64,000 nucleotides of DNA, taken from Vibrio splendidus. Lineage in GTDB: Bacteria; Pseudomonadota; Gammaproteobacteria; Enterobacterales; Vibrionaceae. The notes beneath the pieces were generated by a model. It did not search any database. It was not told the DNA's origin and was given only the letters and a program-made list of their open reading frames with translations. The translations under genes and the position numbers were made by a program. Positions 8,895 to 16,183 of the stretch are shown here, in pieces. How positions within the stretch are numbered: the stretch's first letter is position 1; every line of letters starts with the position of its first letter. The stretch covers positions 992,001-1,056,000 of the forward strand of contig NZ_LNRF01000001.1 in NCBI RefSeq assembly GCF_001557875.1. The letters run 5' to 3'.

Positions 8895-9779
8895 ATGAAA
8901 ACACTCGCGCAGTTATTACAGTCTTATGTAGAACACAAAGGTTGGGATGATCTTGAAGGGATCAGAGAAACAGAGATTGAAGGCGTGTGGTTGTATAGAA
9001 GCAGTGGTGGGAATCAGCGTCAGCCATTCACTTACCAGTCGGGTATTATCATGCTAGGGCAGGGCAAAAAGAACATCTACATTGGCGAAAGGCCAGTAAC
9101 TTACGCTGCGGGTGATTATCTTGTGGTAGGCGTACCAATGCCGTTAGAGTGCGAAGCCTTGCCTGTTAATGGTGAACCATTGCTTGGTTTGTCGATTAGC
9201 ATCGATTCTCAACGCTTGCATAGCTTAGTCAAAAAGCTCGAAGACCAAGGCTTTCTAGAGAGCTACTGCAACAAGCACAAACAGAATTCGAGCGGCTTAG
9301 AATCGACGCCAATGGAAACGGCAATGCTAGAGAGTTTCACTAGGTTAGCGAAGACATTACATTGTGATATTGAAGCTAACATACTGGGTGATGCGATGGT
9401 GACGGAAATAGTTTACCGAGCATTAACAGGCTCTGAAGGTCGCGTACTGTTTGATTTGGCTCATCATGATGGTCATTACGCACGTGTCGCTAAAGCGCTG
9501 TCCAAAGTGCATGAAGAATATGATCAAACCATTACTGTTCAGTCGCTTGCTGACGAAGCCAACATGAGTGTGTCTGCTTTTCACAATGCATTCCGTAATG
9601 TGACGTTTGAGTCTCCGCTGCAATATTTGAAGAAGGTTAGACTTAATAAAGCCAAAGAGCTGATTCAGCTAGAAGGCCTCCGTATTAGTGACGCTGCTCG
9701 TCGAGTTGGTTACTCCAGCCCATCCCAATTCAGTCGCGAATTTAAGCGTCATTTCAACACAACCCCAAGAGCGGTTTAG
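8895..9779 (+). CDS. yqhC: AraC family transcriptional regulator (YqhC type)
   Basis: 294 residues from the ATG at 8895. An N-terminal AraC_N cupin-like domain (QPFTYQSGIIMLGQGKK, AGDYLVVGVPMPLECEA) precedes two helix-turn-helix motifs near the C-terminus (LADEANMSVSAFHNAFRNV and RISDAARRVGYSSPSQFSREF). A longer frame opens at 8814, but its extra 27 residues are hydrophobic and unlike the family, so I reject it. Divergent from the yqhD gene with 194 bp between; probably the aldehyde-responsive activator of yqhD. Confidence 0.87.
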   Translation: MKTLAQLLQSYVEHKGWDDLEGIRETEIEGVWLYRSSGGNQRQPFTYQSGIIMLGQGKKNIYIGERPVTYAAGDYLVVGVPMPLECEALPVNGEPLLGLSISIDSQRLHSLVKKLEDQGFLESYCNKHKQNSSGLESTPMETAMLESFTRLAKTLHCDIEANILGDAMVTEIVYRALTGSEGRVLFDLAHHDGHYARVAKALSKVHEEYDQTITVQSLADEANMSVSAFHNAFRNVTFESPLQYLKKVRLNKAKELIQLEGLRISDAARRVGYSSPSQFSREFKRHFNTTPRAV

Positions 9780-9927
9780 TTCTTTATATTGTAGGCTGAC
9801 GAGAGGAAGTAGAAGGCTTCACTGCACTTGGATACGAGTTAATATCATTTCCTGATAGTAAACATTGAAGCCAAAGACCTCACCGCTACAACGAGTTTGT
9901 TTAGTTTAGCCCTATAAAAATCAATCG

Positions 9928-10452
9928 CTAGAAAGCCATACCAATAGACACGTTAAACGTGTCCTCATCAATGTCATAAGGCAGCTCCTCACCCTCTGAC
10001 TCGCCGCTGTCCACTTGGTAGTTTCTCCACTCCATTTTTAGCTCTGCAAATTTCCATTTAGTAGATACACCGAGGGCGTTGAAATAGGTTGCGTCAGGGT
10101 TGGCCGCGTCATCAACTTCGTCGCTGACCTGAGCGCCACCTATGCCAAAATTATAATAAGGGCGAACTGTGATGCGTTTTAGCGGGAAGCTGTAACCAGC
10201 GCCGACCTTTAAAAATGCCATGCCGTCACTGATCGCGTCTTGGTCGTAGTCTTCTAGCTTGTCATCACGCTTTCTGTGCTGGTACTCACCGCCAATCTCC
10301 AATATGTCACCGCGAAACATTAGGTCAATGTACTGAGAGGAGAGTTTATCTCCCTCCTGATACCCCAAGCCGAACGCAATATCAGCCATAGAGGGAGCGG
10401 AAAATCCCGCTAATAGAGCAGCTAACATTCTTGTTTTAATGAACTTTGTCAT
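9928..10452 (-). CDS. small outer-membrane beta-barrel protein, function unknown
   Basis: 174 residues. Signal peptide MTKFIKTRMLAALLAGFSAPSMA, cleavage before Asp24. The mature part shows the alternating pattern of a small beta-barrel (IAFGLGYQEGD, YIDLMFRGDILEIGGEYQH, VGAGYSF, VRPYYNFGIGG) and ends in a phenylalanine strand (FNVSIGMAF), the usual recognition signal for BAM insertion. I do not recognise a specific family; YfaZ-like barrels are similar in size. Second gene of an operon with the glycine-zipper gene, 12 bp downstream of it. Confidence 0.75.
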   Translation of the reverse strand: MTKFIKTRMLAALLAGFSAPSMADIAFGLGYQEGDKLSSQYIDLMFRGDILEIGGEYQHRKRDDKLEDYDQDAISDGMAFLKVGAGYSFPLKRITVRPYYNFGIGGAQVSDEVDDAANPDATYFNALGVSTKWKFAELKMEWRNYQVDSGESEGEELPYDIDEDTFNVSIGMAF

Positions 10453-10464
10453 TGCCGAATCTCC

Positions 10465-10899
10465 TTAGTTCAGGGCGTTGTATTTCTTATCAATCATGCA
10501 GTTTCTTAACACTGTCGCATACATGGCTTTGTTATCTTCTTCAGCCTGAGCCCCGGCTCTTCGGCCGCTAACTCTACCGGAGACCACACCAATCGCCGCG
10601 CCAGTCTTGGCAGCGTCAGAGCCTGAGCCACCAGAAATAGCGCCAACAGCAGCGCCAGCGGTCGCCCCTTTAGCAGCGCCTTTTACGCCGCTTCCTTTCT
10701 TGGTTTCTGTGGGGGCTGTCAGTGTTGATTCAGCAACACCTTGACACGTTGCGAGTTCTTTCTGAGCAACCTCAAGAGTCACGTTGTCGTAATTGAATGA
10801 AATGTGAGTTGTTGGGTCTGTGATGTAGCCACCACCAGCAAGGGCTGAGAGGGAGGTTATAGCTAAGCACAGGCCTAACAGTTTCGTTCTTTTGTTCAC
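10465..10899 (-). CDS. glycine-zipper periplasmic/outer-membrane protein
   Basis: 144 residues with a signal peptide (cleavage near Ala21-Gly22). Residues about 70-115 are a glycine zipper (GVKGAAKGATAGAAVGAISGG then AAKTGAAIGVVSGRVSGRRAG), which forms packed membrane hairpins. Two cysteines (CQGVAE, LRNCMID) may form a disulfide. Function unknown; such proteins often accompany barrels or affect envelope integrity. First gene of a two-gene operon; a 24-bp perfect palindrome lies 16 bp upstream. Confidence 0.78.
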   Translation of the reverse strand: MNKRTKLLGLCLAITSLSALAGGGYITDPTTHISFNYDNVTLEVAQKELATCQGVAESTLTAPTETKKGSGVKGAAKGATAGAAVGAISGGSGSDAAKTGAAIGVVSGRVSGRRAGAQAEEDNKAMYATVLRNCMIDKKYNALN

Positions 10900-10915
10900 T
10901 TTCTAATCCTCAAGT

Positions 10916-10939
10916 TGATTAAACTAATTAGTTTAATCA
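10916..10939. promoter_or_regulatory. 24-bp perfect palindrome, probable operator
   Basis: Perfect two-fold symmetric sequence, each half TGATTAAACTAA, centred between 10927 and 10928. It lies 16 bp before the start codon of the glycine-zipper gene, at the place where an operator or a 5'-UTR regulatory site would act. The cognate regulator is not apparent in the window. Confidence 0.6.
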
Positions 10940-11681
10940 TTGATATTGAACTCTCTTCTAGGTCGACAAATAGATTTAGACTTAATGAAGCTATAGGTGG
11001 TCTTCATGTTGGGGGCATACTATCTTGGCTGGCACATGTTGGATAATGACCTTGAAACATAAGAGTTATTTGTCTTATGCATATCATGGTTCATTTATGG
11101 ATTGGCCGTTTTGAGTGGTTATGAGAGAGGTTTAATGTAAAAAGAGAGAGTTTGAACGATCACAACCCCTTGTTAAGCAAGATGAGTAAATGTATCTAAT
11201 GATGGGTGATATTAGTGTTCTGGTATTCGATTGTAGAATATATTATTAATGTATTTATATAATAAAATGGCTCTAAAATAATTACTTATCTGGGCTAATA
11301 GTTTATGCACAAATTTAAGAGTGTGTTCTTCACAATTCATCTAGTAAGTGATTTTTCAGGGCTTTAATGTGAACAACCTATCAAATGTTTTCTAAATTTT
11401 AAAAGTTATCTATATCTTTATCTGAGTGAGTATTCATGATTGTTGAATATATCAAAAGATAAAGGGGATTTATTACTCGGTTCGCCATCTTATTTGCGGA
11501 TAATTAGTCGTTTGATGACTAATTATTCTATAACTCACTGATTTATAGTCAGGTAAGAGTCTGATGGATATCACGTTCACCTTAAAATAATTCACTTAAC
11601 ATGGCGCTACTTTAATCATTCTTTCCAATACGATTGTTAAATATAAATACGTATACCTATTTTATTAAAAGGATAATACCG
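10940..11681. other. AT-rich intergenic region without a supported gene
   Basis: About 740 bp, clearly more AT-rich than the flanking genes. It holds two further inverted repeats: CATAAGA-N8-TCTTATG (11058-11079) and ATAATTAGTC-N7-GACTAATTAT (11500-11526). No open frame with a credible ribosome site is present. It may contain the promoter and a long 5' leader of the triple-RidA gene, or a small RNA; nothing in it proves either. Confidence 0.5.
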
Positions 11682-12929
11682 ATGAGTAGCGATATCATTA
11701 AAATTTCAAGAAACACTGAAAATGCACCAATTAATTCTGTATCTACACAAACGGTCGCTTTTTCTCATTATAATAACTTTTCTGCTCAACTTCCGGTTGA
11801 CCCTAAAACGGGTGAAATAGTAATTGGTGATATTAAAGACCAAGCAACACAATGCTTGAATAATATTAAATCGATTGTTGAAAGTATCGATCATGTTATG
11901 GATGATGTCGTGAAGATTAATGTTTTCGTTAAGAATATTTCTGATATCGATACTATTGATGAAGTTTACAAAAGCTTTTTCCACAACAGCCTGCCTACAC
12001 GTACTGTTGTGGGTGTAGCTGCACTGCCACACAGTGATGCGTTAATTCAAATGGATGCTCTCATTTCTAACGGTGAAGGTACCAAACCACAAGCACCTTG
12101 TGCGTTAATTAAGGTATCTAGAAATACGGACAATGCGCCTCAAAGTTCTGTATCGACACAAACAGCGGCTTTTTCTCACTACAATAACCTTTCAGCTCAG
12201 TTACCTATAGATGTAACCACAGGTGAATTGGTTGAAGGTGGTATCGAACAGCAAACAGCGCAATGTTTATCAAACATTAAAGCTATTCTAGAAAGCATCG
12301 GCCATGTAATGAATGATGTCGTTAAAACGACTATCTACCTAAAAAATATAGCAGACGCGGAAGCGGTAAATGAAGTATGTGCTAAATTCTTCCCAAGCTA
12401 CGTTCCTGCTCGTACCGTTGTTAACGCAGCTGAATTACCAATGGGTGCTTTAGTTCAAATCGATACGTCAATTTCACATGGGGACGGAACACCACCACAA
12501 TTACCTGAAGACACTCGTTTACTGGTAATAGAAGCCAATAATACCGATACTGCACCATTTATGCCTTATTCGCACACTGTGGCTTTCTCTCACTACAATC
12601 ATATTTCAGGACAATTACCTTTAGACCCGAAAACAAATGAAATTGTTGCTGGTGGGGTAAAAGAACAAGCTGAACAATGTTTAAATAATATTAAGGCGAT
12701 AATTGAAAGTGTTGACCATAGCATGGACGATACGGTGAAAATTAATATTCAACTTAAGGATATTTCAGATATTGATGCGGTAAACGAAATTTACACAACA
12801 TTCTTTAATGCTGAGCTACCTGCAAGAACTGTAGTAGGGGTTTCAGAAATCCCAATGAATGCTTTAGTACAAATTGATGCTGTCGTTTCTAATTGTGAAG
12901 GGACGCCTCCCCAAGACGTTGTTGCTTAA
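11682..12929 (+). CDS. protein of three tandem RidA (YjgF/YER057c/UK114) domains
   Basis: 415 residues from the ATG at 11682, which has the ribosome site AAAGGA; a frame also opens at 11634 but has none. Three homologous repeats of about 137 residues (roughly 5-138, 140-275, 278-415) each contain AFSHYN, QLP, a GE/NE turn, CL(N/S)NIK, and a (T/A)RTVV motif. Arg107, Arg244 and Arg382 align with the catalytic arginine of RidA (E. coli Arg105). Single-domain RidA proteins are homotrimers that hydrolyse reactive enamines/imines made by PLP enzymes. The fusion could fold as a one-chain trimer. The gene stands alone; no signal peptide, so cytosolic. Confidence 0.9.
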   Translation: MSSDIIKISRNTENAPINSVSTQTVAFSHYNNFSAQLPVDPKTGEIVIGDIKDQATQCLNNIKSIVESIDHVMDDVVKINVFVKNISDIDTIDEVYKSFFHNSLPTRTVVGVAALPHSDALIQMDALISNGEGTKPQAPCALIKVSRNTDNAPQSSVSTQTAAFSHYNNLSAQLPIDVTTGELVEGGIEQQTAQCLSNIKAILESIGHVMNDVVKTTIYLKNIADAEAVNEVCAKFFPSYVPARTVVNAAELPMGALVQIDTSISHGDGTPPQLPEDTRLLVIEANNTDTAPFMPYSHTVAFSHYNHISGQLPLDPKTNEIVAGGVKEQAEQCLNNIKAIIESVDHSMDDTVKINIQLKDISDIDAVNEIYTTFFNAELPARTVVGVSEIPMNALVQIDAVVSNCEGTPPQDVVA

Positions 12930-12964
12930 TTCACTGAATCCAATTCGATGATCTCGATCTAATG

Positions 12965-12999
12965 TCGGCTTTAGCTTCTGAACAAGGAGCTAGAGCCGA
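12965..12999 (+). terminator. hairpin downstream of the triple-RidA gene
   Basis: 12-bp stem TCGGCTTTAGCT / AGCTAGAGCCGA with one G-U pair and an 11-nt loop, 36 bp after the stop. The following TTCTCT is a poor U-tract, so termination may be partial. Confidence 0.5.
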
Positions 13000-13156
13000 T
13001 TCTCTGATTAATGAACCCATCTCAATACGTAGCCCTTCCATTAAGCTTCTCTCCACAAATCACTCAAAACAGGCTTCTGCCAACTTATGGCGTTTATTGG
13101 TTCGAAGTGTTTTAATATGAAAAACAGACGCTTAACGTAAAAAAGAAAACCAGTTT

Positions 13157-13513
13157 ATGCAATTTCGAGCCATTTTACTGCTGTGCCTTATCCTAATAGG
13201 GTGTTCGTCCAATCAAGAATTGGTACCTGATCCAACAACCATCACGCTATTTTATGGTGATACATCCATCTCCGCGGGTGTTTTAGAGGATAAAACATTC
13301 AATTCAGTCCTAGCCGATAGGGTTGAAAGCGTTACGTTTTCAGGCTCAATATCAAAGCAAGACTCAGGCTATCTTGTCGATATGTTAGTGATTCGAGAAA
13401 CGAAAGAACCACGCTCGACTCGACAACTAACCACGTCACTTCATATGAAAACTGGAGAGTTAGTGGATGTGGGTGGCGTGAACAACGATATTTTTAGGGT
13501 GATTCTTGAGTAA
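13157..13513 (+). CDS. small putative lipoprotein
   Basis: 118 residues. MQFRAILLLCLILIGCSS is a lipoprotein signal with lipobox LIGC (Cys16). The mature part is short and beta-rich, with no motif I recognise. The region before it has no strong ribosome site, so the exact start is less certain, but no internal ATG fits better because the lipobox would be lost. Confidence 0.65.
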   Translation: MQFRAILLLCLILIGCSSNQELVPDPTTITLFYGDTSISAGVLEDKTFNSVLADRVESVTFSGSISKQDSGYLVDMLVIRETKEPRSTRQLTTSLHMKTGELVDVGGVNNDIFRVILE

Positions 13514-13607
13514 CAAAAATAAAGTGTTCAATTAATCTGATTTTTTGCTTTACCTCAACATAACTTCAAGTCTTAAGCTTCTCTGACCCAATGAGAAGGA
13601 GCTTATT

Positions 13608-13757
13608 ATGCAAAATAACTACGTAAAAGAACTTGCCGTTAAAACTTACCAAGAAGACCTTCAGAAAGAGTACGTTAAATCTCGATCTCGGCCTTTCCAC
13701 GCCCCGAGTTTTATTGGCGGGGTGTTGTTGTCAGTTGTGTTGGTAGCACTGTTTTAA
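13608..13757 (+). CDS. 49-residue single-pass membrane protein
   Basis: ATG at 13608 follows an excellent ribosome site (AGAAGGAG, 6 bp away). The 49 residues begin with a charged helix (VKELAVKTYQEDLQKEYVK) and end with one membrane helix, SFIGGVLLSVVLVALF, directly before the stop. This is the pattern of a small tail-anchored inner-membrane protein. Function unknown. It lies in the gap between a lipoprotein gene and an acetyltransferase gene. Confidence 0.65.
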   Translation: MQNNYVKELAVKTYQEDLQKEYVKSRSRPFHAPSFIGGVLLSVVLVALF

Positions 13758-13871
13758 TTTATGCAGAATCTTTGATCCATAGCCGACTCTCTCTATTCCG
13801 ACTTGCTTGTACTTAAATACTTACGACACAATCGCTTAGGTTGAGTTATGACGCTAATGTTGAGAGGAAAT

Positions 13872-14336
13872 ATGGCAAGTCCAAGAGTGTTAAAGGCACA
13901 GATTACTGATATTACCTGTGGCGAGAATGTCACTATCATCGAGCCAAGTAACGTTTATGGCTGTGAGCTTAAAGATGATGTATTCGTTGGCCCCTTTGTT
14001 GAGGTTCAAGAGCACACCGTGATAGGCGCAAGAACTAAGATTCAATCTCATACTTTTATTTGCGAGTATGTGACTATTGGCAGTGACTGCTTTGTTGGCC
14101 ACGGCGTGATGTTTGCGAATGACTTGTTCAAAGAGGGCAAACCAGATCCAAACCCAGACAATTGGGGACGCACTGTTATCGCAAATAACGTTACCATTGG
14201 TTCCAATGCGACAGTGTTGTCTATCAGCATTTGTGAAGGGGCGGTGATTGGCGCGGGAAGTGTAGTGACGAAAGACATCACCGAAAAAGGTATTTACGCA
14301 GGTAATCCGGCTAAGAAGTTAAGGGACTTATCATAG
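13872..14336 (+). CDS. hexapeptide-repeat acyltransferase (left-handed beta-helix)
   Basis: 154 residues from the ATG at 13872, which has the ribosome site GAGAGGAAAT; an in-frame ATG at 13848 is poorer. Repeats of the form [LIV]-G-x-x-x-x build a left-handed beta-helix: VFVGPFVEVQEHTVIGART, VTIGSDCFVGHGVMF, VTIGSNATVLSISICEGAVIGAGSVV, and the C-terminal GNPAKKLRDL typical of sugar O/N-acetyltransferases of the WbbJ/PglD/dTDP-sugar type. The long loop FANDLFKEGKPDPNPDNWGRT resembles dTDP-3-amino-sugar N-acetyltransferases. No sugar gene is nearby, so the substrate is open. Confidence 0.82.
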   Translation: MASPRVLKAQITDITCGENVTIIEPSNVYGCELKDDVFVGPFVEVQEHTVIGARTKIQSHTFICEYVTIGSDCFVGHGVMFANDLFKEGKPDPNPDNWGRTVIANNVTIGSNATVLSISICEGAVIGAGSVVTKDITEKGIYAGNPAKKLRDLS

Positions 14337-14412
14337 GTTGAAAGAGACAAACTAGCTGTTGATGATTCATAATATATGGCATCAATAGTGATTGTTAGAA
14401 AGAGAGTTGCTT

Positions 14413-14889
14413 ATGAACATTGTGACCGTCTATAGCGGTAATCAACAGGTATACGCGAATTTGTATCAGGGGTATGCGGCCGAGTTTTCAAAGATCATTG
14501 GAGATAAACCAGACGAGTACGGCTTGTTTGAGATTTACCCGACGCTTGGTGATACCGTTACGGGTTACTTACTCTACATTGATGGAGTTCCTGCCGCGTT
14601 AACCGCCATTGAAACCAAAGCGCCAAACGAGTTTGAGATTTGCGACTTCTATGTAGTGCCTTATTTTCGAAAAAATAAAGTAGGAAAACAGTTTATTTCT
14701 GAACTGTTTGAACATCTAAAGGGCAGTTGGGAGATCAAGCAAGTACTAGGTGCAGAGCATGCAGTTAAATTCTGGAGAGAGGTGGTCAATGACTACACTT
14801 CAGGCAACTACGTTGAAGACCAGTATCAGGACGAAAAATGGGGCTTAGTAACGAGACAGTGCTTTAATCACGATGGTATTACCAAGTAA
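14413..14889 (+). CDS. GNAT family N-acetyltransferase
   Basis: 158 residues from the ATG at 14413 (ribosome site AGAGAG); a TTG at 14392 is a less likely start. The core strand and acetyl-CoA motif are FEICDFYVVPYFRKNKVGKQFISELF, with R-K-N-K-V-G in place of Q/R-x-x-G-x-G/A. The C-terminal part (VNDYTSGNYVEDQY) fits the fold. Substrate unknown. It follows the hexapeptide transferase by 76 bp and may share its transcript. Confidence 0.8.
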   Translation: MNIVTVYSGNQQVYANLYQGYAAEFSKIIGDKPDEYGLFEIYPTLGDTVTGYLLYIDGVPAALTAIETKAPNEFEICDFYVVPYFRKNKVGKQFISELFEHLKGSWEIKQVLGAEHAVKFWREVVNDYTSGNYVEDQYQDEKWGLVTRQCFNHDGITK

Positions 14890-14903
14890 AACCTTATACA
14901 TCA

Positions 14904-14944
14904 GAAGCTGGCAGCGTCCTTCTAGCCAGCTTCGAGCCTTTTTA
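14904..14944 (+). terminator. terminator after the GNAT gene
   Basis: Stem GAAGCTGGC / GCCAGCTTC (14904-14912, 14925-14933) with a 12-nt loop, followed after five bases by TTTTT. It lies between convergent genes. Confidence 0.6.
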
Positions 14945-14964
14945 TTTAAAGGTTTACGTTACGG

Positions 14965-15411
14965 TTACTTCTGAGGTTTATTACGTTCGATTACGCTAAT
15001 CGCGATAGCCAAAAACAGGATGTCTTTCACGAGGAAGAAGTTAGTGACTAAGATACCATCTGATATTTTCCAAGCGTTTGGCGTTGTAATAAGGAAACTG
15101 AGTGTCACAACAAAGATAGCCGCTGCTGCAATGCCTGAGTAGAAGGCAACTGTCGGTTTCTTAAAGCCAACGATCAGTCCAATCGCGACAATGATCTCCG
15201 CGCCACCCACCATGTTAGACACAGCTTGTACCGAGAACAGACTGTAAAGCCAGTTCATTGCAGGATGATTTGCGATTAGCGGTTCTATAAGCATCGCTTC
15301 AGTAGGCGTAAACTTGTAAATTCCAATCCAAGCTAACACTAATGCTACGCCAATCACGCCTAGGTTGTATCCGATGTTGCTTTGCTTTAAATCATAGGTT
15401 TGAACATGCAT
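14965..15411 (-). CDS. DUF417 (YkgB/RclC-like) inner-membrane protein
   Basis: 148 residues, four predicted membrane helices. The opening LGVIGVALVLAWIGIYKFTPTEAMLIEPLIANHP is the DUF417 signature (W-I-G-x-x-K-F-T-x-x-E-A), and GGAEIIVAIGLIVGF and VTLSFLITTP follow at the usual places. Relatives include E. coli RclC, needed for survival of reactive chlorine. The biochemical role of the family is unknown. It is a single gene with its own terminator region. Confidence 0.85.
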   Translation of the reverse strand: MHVQTYDLKQSNIGYNLGVIGVALVLAWIGIYKFTPTEAMLIEPLIANHPAMNWLYSLFSVQAVSNMVGGAEIIVAIGLIVGFKKPTVAFYSGIAAAAIFVVTLSFLITTPNAWKISDGILVTNFFLVKDILFLAIAISVIERNKPQK

Positions 15412-15692
15412 AAAAGTACTCCATTTAATAAAATCCCTGAATATGACCGCAAGAGTTCAGATTAAATTTCGTGTTGTGAATAATACTTAATAGATTTATC
15501 TAGAGATTTTACAGGTGACGACTTATTGTCTTGATAGGAACTTAAAGGCTAGTGATGTTGAGAACCTAAGGAGTGGGCAGGCGATAGTGCTGTTCAAAAG
15601 GTACAGCGAGCTTTCCAATTTTTGTTTTCAATATTCATGTTTTGGATTAGATTACGCTGATGTTCACCCTAATTATAAGAAGAGTATAACCA

Positions 15693-16055
15693 GTGAAAAT
15701 TCATAGAATTAACCCGACCAAACGTTGGTCTGATGTGACGGTGTTTAACGGTATTGCAAGCTTTGTTGAAGTACCAGAGACGGATACAACGGCAGGAATT
15801 AAGAGTCAGGTTCAGCAAATTTTTGATCAAGCTGAAGAAATGATGAGTTTGGTAGACAGTGATAAATCTCGCGTATTGTCAGTGACTATTTACCTAACGG
15901 ATTTCGCTAACTTTGATGCACTGAATGAAGTTTGGGAAGCGTGGTTCCCTGAAGGTTGCGCGCCAAGCCGAGCATGCGTGAAAGCAGAACTTGCTAATCC
16001 TGAGCTATTGGTTGAAATGTCATTCATGGTTGCTGCGGGTGAAAAGTTTCAATAA
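15693..16055 (+). CDS. single-domain RidA family protein (YoaB-like)
   Basis: 120 residues, start GTG at 15693. The pattern is that of one RidA domain: short beta strands, the helix IKSQVQQIFDQAEEMMSLV, VLSVTIYLTDFANFDALNEVWEAWFP, and APSRACVKAEL, where Arg93 aligns with the catalytic arginine; LLVEMSFMVA supplies the conserved Glu. It resembles the YoaB/Rid subgroup. It probably removes reactive imine/enamine intermediates. It lies 2.8 kb from the triple-RidA gene and is followed by a strong terminator. Confidence 0.86.
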   Translation: MKIHRINPTKRWSDVTVFNGIASFVEVPETDTTAGIKSQVQQIFDQAEEMMSLVDSDKSRVLSVTIYLTDFANFDALNEVWEAWFPEGCAPSRACVKAELANPELLVEMSFMVAAGEKFQ

Positions 16056-16111
16056 GCCGAACTATCGGTAGAAATAAGCTTTGTCGATACAAGTAACGAA
16101 CAGATAAAACA

Positions 16112-16145
16112 AAGCCACTCAGGTGAATCACTTGAGTGGCTTTTT
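16112..16145 (+). terminator. terminator between RidA and BCCT genes
   Basis: 10-bp stem AAGCCACTCA / TGAGTGGCTT (16112-16121, 16133-16142), 11-nt loop, followed by TTTTT. A-rich on the left side as well, so it can also stop the converging BCCT transcript. Confidence 0.85.
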
Positions 16146-16183
16146 AGTGTTCTACGCTATCCGAAACTAAATCGGATTAGGTA

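Noticed and set aside
11006..11062. 18-codon frame in the large gap before the triple-RidA gene
   Set aside because: No ribosome site and too short to support.
15515..15706. 63-codon frame overlapping the start of the single RidA gene
   Set aside because: GTG start without ribosome site, cysteine-rich unlikely composition, and overlap with the well supported RidA start.
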